The translations under genes and the position numbers were made by a program. A stretch of DNA of 11,560 bases from an uncultured Bacilli bacterium (GTDB taxonomy: Bacteria; Bacillota_I; Bacilli_A; RFN20; CAG-826). Where the stretch lies: contig CAKPJO010000038.1 in the NCBI GenBank assembly GCA_934162685.1, forward strand, positions 1-11,560. The letters run 5' to 3'. Shown here piece after piece: positions 7,576 to 11,560 of this stretch. Position 1 is the stretch's first letter, and every line of letters starts with the position of its first letter. A model generated the notes under the pieces. It worked only from the letters and a program-made list of their open reading frames with translations, was not told the origin of the DNA and did no database searches.

Positions 7576-8568
7576 AGAACCTTGATGGTTCTTTTTTAAA
7601 TGTTTATAGGCATAATCAGTTGCAACACGTCCTCTTGGAGTACGATCAATTAAACCAAGTTGTAATAAATATGGCTCGTACACATCTTCAAGGTTATTTG
7701 TTTCTTCTCCTATTGCTGCACTTAAAGATTCAAGTCCAACGGGACCGCCTTTAAAGCGATCAATAATCGTGTTTAAATAACGGATATCAACGTCATCTAA
7801 GCCTAATGAATCAACTTTTAGAGCATTAAGCGCATCAAGAGCATCTTGATAAGTAATATTGTCGGTACCCCTAAAGTTAGCAAAATCACGAACTCTGCGG
7901 AATAAACGATTAGCAATACGCGGTGTGCCGCGTGATCTTTTGGCAATTTCTAAACTTGCTTCATCATCGATGGTTGAATTAAAAACTAACGCCGTTCTTT
8001 TTACGATAGTTTGAATTTCTTCAATAGTATAGAAATTTAATTTTTCCATAATACCAAATCTTGCTCTTAATGGAGCGGTTAAGTCACCAGCTCTTGTGGT
8101 CGCGCCCACTAAAGTAAAAGGTTGAAGTGGTAAAGTAATAGTTTTTGCTCCAGCATCACGTTGTACAACGATTGATAAAGTAAAATCTTCCATTGCACTA
8201 TATAAAACTTCTTCAACAACACGAGGAAGACGATGTATTTCATCGATAAACAAAATATCGCCAGCTTCTAAATTCGTTAATATAGAAGCTAAATCACCAG
8301 TTTTTTCAATAGCGGGTCCATTAACACATTTAACATTACCATGCATTTCGTTACCGATAATATAAGCTAAAGTAGTTTTACCTAAGCCTGGTGGACCATA
8401 TAATAAGACATGATCAAGTGTTTCATTACGATTTAAAGCTGCACCAATGAAAACTCGTAAGTTATCTTTTAAATCGTTTTGTCCAATATATTCATTTAAG
8501 TATTGCGGACGTAATGAGACTTCAGATATATCATCATTATTTTTATTTGCATTTAATAATCTATCCAT
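7567..8568 (-). CDS. ruvB: Holliday junction branch-migration ATPase RuvB
   Basis: RuvB is the hexameric AAA+ motor that, loaded by RuvA, drives branch migration of Holliday junctions. The 333-residue length is normal. Visible motifs: Walker A GPPGLGKT (58-65), Walker B with IDEIH (108-112), sensor 1 GATTR (155-159), the arginine-finger region PLRARFG with R170, sensor 2 RGTPRIANR (213-221), and the C-terminal winged-helix domain (about 260-333) containing GGPVGLESLSAAIGEE. The ATG at 8568 is 4 nt past the ruvA stop, and its GAGGTGA ribosome site overlaps that stop, so translation is likely coupled. Its tail overlaps the convergent YrzE-like gene by 9 nt. Confidence 0.98.
   Translation of the reverse strand: MDRLLNANKNNDDISEVSLRPQYLNEYIGQNDLKDNLRVFIGAALNRNETLDHVLLYGPPGLGKTTLAYIIGNEMHGNVKCVNGPAIEKTGDLASILTNLEAGDILFIDEIHRLPRVVEEVLYSAMEDFTLSIVVQRDAGAKTITLPLQPFTLVGATTRAGDLTAPLRARFGIMEKLNFYTIEEIQTIVKRTALVFNSTIDDEASLEIAKRSRGTPRIANRLFRRVRDFANFRGTDNITYQDALDALNALKVDSLGLDDVDIRYLNTIIDRFKGGPVGLESLSAAIGEETNNLEDVYEPYLLQLGLIDRTPRGRVATDYAYKHLKKNHQGSLF
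7576..7597 (+). terminator. Rho-independent terminator of the YrzE-like gene, embedded in the 3' end of ruvB
   Basis: Plus-strand stem AGAACC (7576-7581), loop TTGAT, stem GGTTCT (7587-7592), then a run of T to 7597. It starts immediately after the TAG stop. The same bases encode the last residues of RuvB (KNHQGSL). On the minus strand a T-run follows only after about 9 nt, so it would be a poor ruvB terminator. Confidence 0.75.
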
Positions 8569-8572
8569 CTTA

Positions 8573-9130
8573 TCACCTCAAAACTTTTAAAGCATCACGA
8601 ATAATTGTCGAAGAATCTTTTGTTAAATCAATCTTCTTAAATGCTTCATCAATTTGACTTACTTTAAATCCTAAAGCTTTTAATCCTTCTTTAGCGTCAA
8701 GAGCGTCATTACTCAATCCTAATTCTTTTGAATCATTAACTTGTACTTCTCCTTTTAAATCAAGGATAATTTGCGCTGCCGCTTTAGCGCCAATACCAGG
8801 TAATTTCTTTAAATAACTTACATTAGAAGTTAAAATTGCAGTTTTTAAGTCTGTTGGTCGAGTTTGACTTAAAGCATTAATTGCAGTTCTAGGTCCAATA
8901 CCTTTAACTGAAATTAGATTTTCAAATATTTCTTTTTCTTCAAGGGTTAAAAAACCAACTAAAAATTGTTCATCTTCACGAATAACTTGATAAGTATAGA
9001 CACGAACTAGTTCATCGATTTTATAATCTTCCGAATGTGAGACAAGAAGTTGATAACAAACGTCATGTACATCAATTACTATATAGTTTTCTTTAATAGT
9101 ATCTATATAACCTTTTAGAGAGTAAAACAT
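8573..9130 (-). CDS. ruvA: Holliday junction DNA-binding protein RuvA
   Basis: RuvA binds the four-way junction as a tetramer and recruits RuvB. The 185 residues cover the OB-fold domain I (1-62, beginning MFYSLKGYID) and domain II with two helix-hairpin-helix motifs, SVKGIGPRTA (74-83) and LPGIGAKAA (110-118). The latter continues into the typical AQIILDLKG. An acidic linker and domain III (about 141-185), which contacts RuvB, follow. Start is ATG at 9130 with a strong GAGGTGAT site just upstream. The stop is TGA, directly followed by TAA, and is the only TGA stop among the genes here. It lies 22 nt downstream of a possible 32-residue membrane ORF. Confidence 0.97.
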   Translation of the reverse strand: MFYSLKGYIDTIKENYIVIDVHDVCYQLLVSHSEDYKIDELVRVYTYQVIREDEQFLVGFLTLEEKEIFENLISVKGIGPRTAINALSQTRPTDLKTAILTSNVSYLKKLPGIGAKAAAQIILDLKGEVQVNDSKELGLSNDALDAKEGLKALGFKVSQIDEAFKKIDLTKDSSTIIRDALKVLR

Positions 9131-9152
9131 AATATCACCTCAAATTAAATGA

Positions 9153-9251
9153 TTAATTAATCATTATGATAAATATTATCATTAACGCTATGATAATTAC
9201 TGCCGATAATAATGCAAAAATAATTTTATTTTCGTTGTTCTTATCGTTCAT
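9153..9251 (-). CDS. Putative 32-residue single-helix membrane miniprotein upstream of ruvA
   Basis: ATG at 9251 opens a 32-codon frame ending in TAA at 9153. Residues 1-9 (MNDKNNENK) are polar and charged; residues 10-31 are an uninterrupted run of Ile, Leu, Ala, Met, Val and Phe, long enough for one membrane helix; the last residue is Asn. A GGTGA ribosome site lies 4 nt upstream. The ORF follows a promoter-like TATAAT and precedes ruvA by 22 nt, so it would be the first gene of the ruvAB transcript. I recognise no family. The clean polar-then-hydrophobic layout supports a real gene, but AT-rich DNA easily encodes Ile/Leu-rich runs, and it could instead be ruvA leader. Confidence 0.5.
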   Translation of the reverse strand: MNDKNNENKIIFALLSAVIIIALMIIFIIMIN

Positions 9252-9266
9252 AAAATCACCGCTATT

Positions 9267-9295
9267 ATTATATACAAATTTTGCTATAAATTAAA
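9267..9295 (-). promoter_or_regulatory. Probable promoter for the miniprotein-ruvA-ruvB transcript
   Basis: A perfect -10 TATAAT (9272-9267) with a TG two bases upstream and a weak -35 TTTAAT (9295-9290) at 17-nt spacing. It begins directly at the end of the obg terminator. Predicted transcription start is around 9260-9263, so the leader before the miniprotein ATG would be only about 9-12 nt. Confidence 0.5.
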
Positions 9296-9322
9296 GAAAA
9301 AGCATTGATTTTCACAATGCTT
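9296..9322 (-). terminator. Rho-independent terminator after obg
   Basis: Minus-strand stem AAGCATTG (9322-9315), 7-nt loop, stem CAATGCTT (9307-9300), then TTTTTC. Begins 7 nt past the obg TAA. Confidence 0.88.
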
Positions 9323-9329
9323 CTCATTT

Positions 9330-10607
9330 TTATGCAATATATTCGAATTCAAAGTCACATAATATGACGGTGTCTCCATCTTTAGCGCCCATTGCTCTTA
9401 AACGATCATCAACACCAATTTTACGCATATAATTGAGTAGTTTTAATAAGCCTTCATCAGTAGAAAGATTAATTAACTTATAAGTACGTTCAATTCTTTC
9501 TCCTTTAATAATGTAGGTATGATCATTTTTCTTAACGATTTCAAAGTCACCGTCATTTTCAGCCTTAGCTTCATAAACTTTAACGCCGCTTTGAATGTTT
9601 TCTTCGTTATATAAACTAAACATTGGTGTTTTATCTAATAAATCAGCGATTTTATAGCATAATTTATCAACGTTTTCATTTGTTAAAGCTGATATACCAA
9701 TTACTGGTTTACGAATCTTTTTATGTAAGTATTCTAGACGTTCTTTCGCACCATCTTCATCCATTTTAGAGCCAACAACAATCATTGGACGTTTATTTAA
9801 TCCATATCCATAAGCTTTTAATTCTTTATTGATTTTGCGGTAATCTTCAACAGGATCACGCTTACCAGACATATCAACGATATGAACGATAACACGGCAT
9901 CTTTCGATATGACGTAAGAACTGTAATCCTAATCCTTTACCTAAATGTGCGCCTTCAATTAATCCTGGTAAATCTGCTGCGACAAATGATCTACCGTCAG
10001 GTACTCTTACAACTCCTAAATTAGGAACAATGGTAGTAAAATCATAATCACCAATTTCTGGTTTAGCAGCTGAGATTATGCTTAATAATGTTGATTTACC
10101 AACGCTAGGGAAACCAACAAAGCCTACGTCCGCTAGAAGCTTAAGTTCAAGTACTAATCTTTTCTTTTCGCCTGGCATTCCATTTTCGGCAATTCTAGGA
10201 GTACGATTAGTAGGTGATTTAAAGCAAGCATTTCCTCTTCCACCTCTTCCGCCTTTAGCAACAACGAATTCTTTTCCTTCTACTGATAAGTCACAAATGA
10301 AATTACCTGTTTTTTCTTCAGTTACAACTGTTCCAATTGGTAATTCAACGATAACATCATCAGCGCATTTACCATATTGGTTCTTGCCCATACCTTTTTC
10401 ACCATCTTTAGCAATTATACATTTAGAATGGCGAAAGTTCATCAAAGTAGTAACACCTTTAGAAGCACGGAAAATAATAGATCCGCCTCTTCCACCATTA
10501 CCACCAGATGGGCCGCCACGAGAAATAAATTTTTCTCGATGGAAAGCAATCATTCCGTTTCCGCCATTACCGGCACGGACTTCAATTGTCGCTTTATCTA
10601 TAAACAT
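9330..10607 (-). CDS. obg: GTPase Obg/CgtA, ribosome 50S assembly factor
   Basis: Obg is an essential GTPase that binds the 50S subunit late in assembly and links growth to GTP/ppGpp status. From ATG at 10607 it is 425 residues. The glycine-rich Obg fold spans about 1-158 (AGNGGNGMIAFHREKF at the start, SGGNGGRGG, GGRGGRGN). The GTPase domain has G1 GFPSVGKST (165-173), G3 DLPGLIEGAH (212-221), G4 SKMD (280-283) and G5 SAL (306-308). A C-terminal OCT domain covers about 345-425. G4 has Ser where NKxD is usual. The frame extends 9 codons upstream to a TTG at 10634, but that TTG has no ribosome site and lies at the terminator edge. The ATG has AGGGG with 8-nt spacing and matches the family start MFIDKA, so I use it. 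spo0B, which sits between rpmA and obg in Bacillus, is absent. Confidence 0.97.
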   Translation of the reverse strand: MFIDKATIEVRAGNGGNGMIAFHREKFISRGGPSGGNGGRGGSIIFRASKGVTTLMNFRHSKCIIAKDGEKGMGKNQYGKCADDVIVELPIGTVVTEEKTGNFICDLSVEGKEFVVAKGGRGGRGNACFKSPTNRTPRIAENGMPGEKKRLVLELKLLADVGFVGFPSVGKSTLLSIISAAKPEIGDYDFTTIVPNLGVVRVPDGRSFVAADLPGLIEGAHLGKGLGLQFLRHIERCRVIVHIVDMSGKRDPVEDYRKINKELKAYGYGLNKRPMIVVGSKMDEDGAKERLEYLHKKIRKPVIGISALTNENVDKLCYKIADLLDKTPMFSLYNEENIQSGVKVYEAKAENDGDFEIVKKNDHTYIIKGERIERTYKLINLSTDEGLLKLLNYMRKIGVDDRLRAMGAKDGDTVILCDFEFEYIA

Positions 10608-10632
10608 AATTTCATCCCCTAACTTTAAATTC

Positions 10633-10659
10633 AAAAAAAGGCCTGTTTTAAGCAGGCCT
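10633..10659 (-). terminator. Rho-independent terminator between rpmA and obg
   Basis: Minus-strand stem AGGCCTG (10659-10653), loop CTTAAAA, stem CAGGCCT (10645-10639), then a 7-T run to 10633. It begins 7 nt after the rpmA stop and ends 25 nt before the obg ATG. Confidence 0.92.
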
Positions 10660-10666
10660 AAATTAA

Positions 10667-10951
10667 CTATTCAGCAATTTCGTAAACTGATACGCGTTTT
10701 CTATCTTTACCGACACGTTCGTATTTAACGATTCCGGATTTTGTAGCAAATATAGTATCATCTCCACCACGCATTGTATTGACGCCTGGATAGATTTTAG
10801 TTCCGCGTTGACGATAAATAATCGAGCCTGCTGTAGCAAATTGACCATCTGCTTTTTTAGCTCCAAGACGTTTTGATTCAGAATCACGTCCGTTTTTTGT
10901 AGATCCAACACCCTTCTTAGAAGCGAAGAGTTGAAGATTTAACTTAAACAT
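10667..10951 (-). CDS. rpmA: 50S ribosomal protein L27 with Firmicutes-type cleavable N-terminal extension
   Basis: L27 sits near the peptidyl-transferase centre with its N-terminus reaching toward tRNA. From the second of two tandem ATGs it is 94 residues. The extension MFKLNLQLFA is followed by SKKGVGSTKNGRDSESKRLG, the mature L27 start. In Firmicutes such extensions are removed by Prp after the LQ(F/L)FA motif, exposing Ser11 (family knowledge; the motif is visible here). The rest (RQRGTKIYPG, GGDDTIFA, ending VYEIAE) is standard. The GAGGTG site at 10962-10967 has 7-nt spacing to the first ATG (10954) and 10 to the second (10951). I choose the second because it gives the usual family length; the first would only add one Met. 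It follows prp and ends in a strong terminator. Confidence 0.97.
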   Translation of the reverse strand: MFKLNLQLFASKKGVGSTKNGRDSESKRLGAKKADGQFATAGSIIYRQRGTKIYPGVNTMRGGDDTIFATKSGIVKYERVGKDRKRVSVYEIAE

Positions 10952-10971
10952 CATGGCGATGCACCTCTTTC

Positions 10972-11271
10972 TTACTTAATAATTTTTATGTTATTTGGAT
11001 AGCTATCTTCAATGGTTCTTAATTGAACAATCATTGTTTCGATAACTATTTCATCATGAGTAGTAATTTCATGATTACTAGTTACTTCTACTAGTCCATC
11101 AGTAACTTTGATGTCATAATTACTAGCATCTAAATTATTTAGAGCTCCAATTACGATACTAGATACACCAGCACATATTAGGTCTTTACCATAATCAGCA
11201 CTTTTAGCGTGTCCAGAGACTTTCAAATATGCAAATTTATTATCTACATACTTGATATTAACTTTAATCAT
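10972..11271 (-). CDS. prp: Ribosomal-processing cysteine protease Prp (YsxB family)
   Basis: Prp removes the N-terminal extension of L27 before or during ribosome assembly. The 99 residues contain the expected catalytic pair: His21 in SGHAKSADYGKD and Cys33 in LICAGVSSIV, matching the His/Cys spacing of the family (H22/C34 in the S. aureus enzyme). Length is normal. It lies between rplU and rpmA as in other Firmicutes, next to its substrate gene, and the substrate motif is intact in that gene. The ATG is 2 nt past the rplU stop and has no strong ribosome site of its own, which suggests translational coupling to rplU. Confidence 0.95.
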   Translation of the reverse strand: MIKVNIKYVDNKFAYLKVSGHAKSADYGKDLICAGVSSIVIGALNNLDASNYDIKVTDGLVEVTSNHEITTHDEIVIETMIVQLRTIEDSYPNNIKIIK

Positions 11272-11273
11272 AA

Positions 11274-11560
11274 TTATGCATTAATTGCTTCAATTACTAA
11301 GCAAGTATATGGTTGACGATGACCGATGGTCTTACGTTCATTTGCCTTGTTCTTGTACTTGAAGACGCGGATTTTCTTGCTCTTACCTTGCTTTTCAACT
11401 TTAGCAGTAACTGTAGCACCTTTAACGTAAGGAGTACCGATAGATACTTTAGCATCAGCAACAAGTAAAACTTTATCAAATGTAAATGTTGATCCAACTT
11501 CTGCTTCTAATTTTTCAACGAAGATTTTTTGTCCAACTTCAACTCTGATTTGTTTTCCGC
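11274..11560 (-). CDS. rplU: 50S ribosomal protein L21 (N-terminus beyond right edge)
   Basis: I translated the minus strand from the edge to TAA at 11276-11274. About 95 codons are present, from GKQIRVEVGQKIFVEKL through FTFDKVLLVADAKVSIGTPY and KKIRVFKYKNKANERKTIGH to RQPYTCLVIEAINA. This matches L21, which binds 23S rRNA. The usual length is about 103, so only some 8 N-terminal residues (the family's MYAIIETG) and the upstream leader lie outside the window. It is the first visible gene of the rplU-prp-rpmA cluster. Confidence 0.95.
   Translation of the reverse strand, partial: GKQIRVEVGQKIFVEKLEAEVGSTFTFDKVLLVADAKVSIGTPYVKGATVTAKVEKQGKSKKIRVFKYKNKANERKTIGHRQPYTCLVIEAINA

Noticed and set aside
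8568..8580. Possible use of genetic code 4 (TGA as Trp), since ruvA's only TGA is followed by TAA
   Set aside because: All recognisable genes are full length without internal TGA, and Trp residues such as those in SecD and the lipoprotein use TGG. Standard code fits.
9151..9162. GATTAATTAATC palindrome at the end of the 32-codon ORF
   Set aside because: Short and AT-only apart from its ends, with no T-run. Not distinguishable from chance.
10607..10634. TTG-initiated extension of Obg by 9 residues
   Set aside because: No ribosome site precedes the TTG and it sits next to the terminator T-run. The ATG at 10607 has AGGGG at good spacing and matches the family start.
10078..10728. Plus-strand open frame of 216 codons across obg and the rpmA terminator
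   Set aside because: Pro-rich runs are the antisense of Obg's glycine-rich repeats, and it reads through the terminator hairpin. It is a shadow of obg.

Overview
The window looks like chromosome from an AT-rich, low-GC Gram-positive bacterium (Firmicutes/Bacilli in the broad sense, possibly a reduced Mollicutes- or Erysipelotrichia-like lineage). Four things point there. L27 carries the Firmicutes-type N-terminal extension and is encoded beside its dedicated protease Prp. There is a lipoprotein with a classic lipobox. Most start codons follow AGGAGG-type ribosome binding sites. The gene order rplU-prp-rpmA-obg / ruvA-ruvB / yrzE-like-DUF421-spoVB-like-secDF-recJ is the Bacillus-type order with genes missing. 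Trp is encoded by TGG and no gene needs TGA as a sense codon, so the standard bacterial code fits. TGA is used as a stop once, in ruvA, and is immediately followed by TAA.

Layout, right to left (most genes are on the minus strand). rplU (entering from the right edge), prp and rpmA form a compact ribosomal cluster ending in a strong terminator. obg follows only 25 nt after that terminator. After obg's own terminator comes a promoter-like -10, an unlisted 32-residue membrane miniprotein, then ruvA and ruvB. Facing ruvB on the plus strand is a small four-helix membrane protein (TIGR04086/YrzE-like), divergent from a DUF421 (YetF/YrbG-like) membrane protein. The DUF421 gene overlaps tail-to-tail with a SpoVB/MurJ-like flippase on the plus strand. 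The flippase is divergent from secD-secF, which overlap by 53 nt in different frames and look like a split secDF. A terminator, then recJ, follow, again with almost no space between terminator and start codon. After recJ the synteny breaks: a promoter and a 22-bp palindrome precede a lipoprotein gene that runs off the left edge.

Functionally this is housekeeping: ribosome large-subunit proteins and assembly (L21, L27, Prp, Obg), recombinational repair (RuvAB, RecJ), and membrane/envelope functions (SecDF, flippase, DUF421, YrzE-like, lipoprotein). I see no CRISPR, IS element, prophage, tRNA or rRNA. I found no convincing undescribed multi-gene system. The most interesting points are the split SecD/SecF that has lost the conserved intramembrane aspartates, the 32-aa ORF before ruvA, two terminators placed too close to the next gene to leave room for a promoter, and the palindrome upstream of the lipoprotein.
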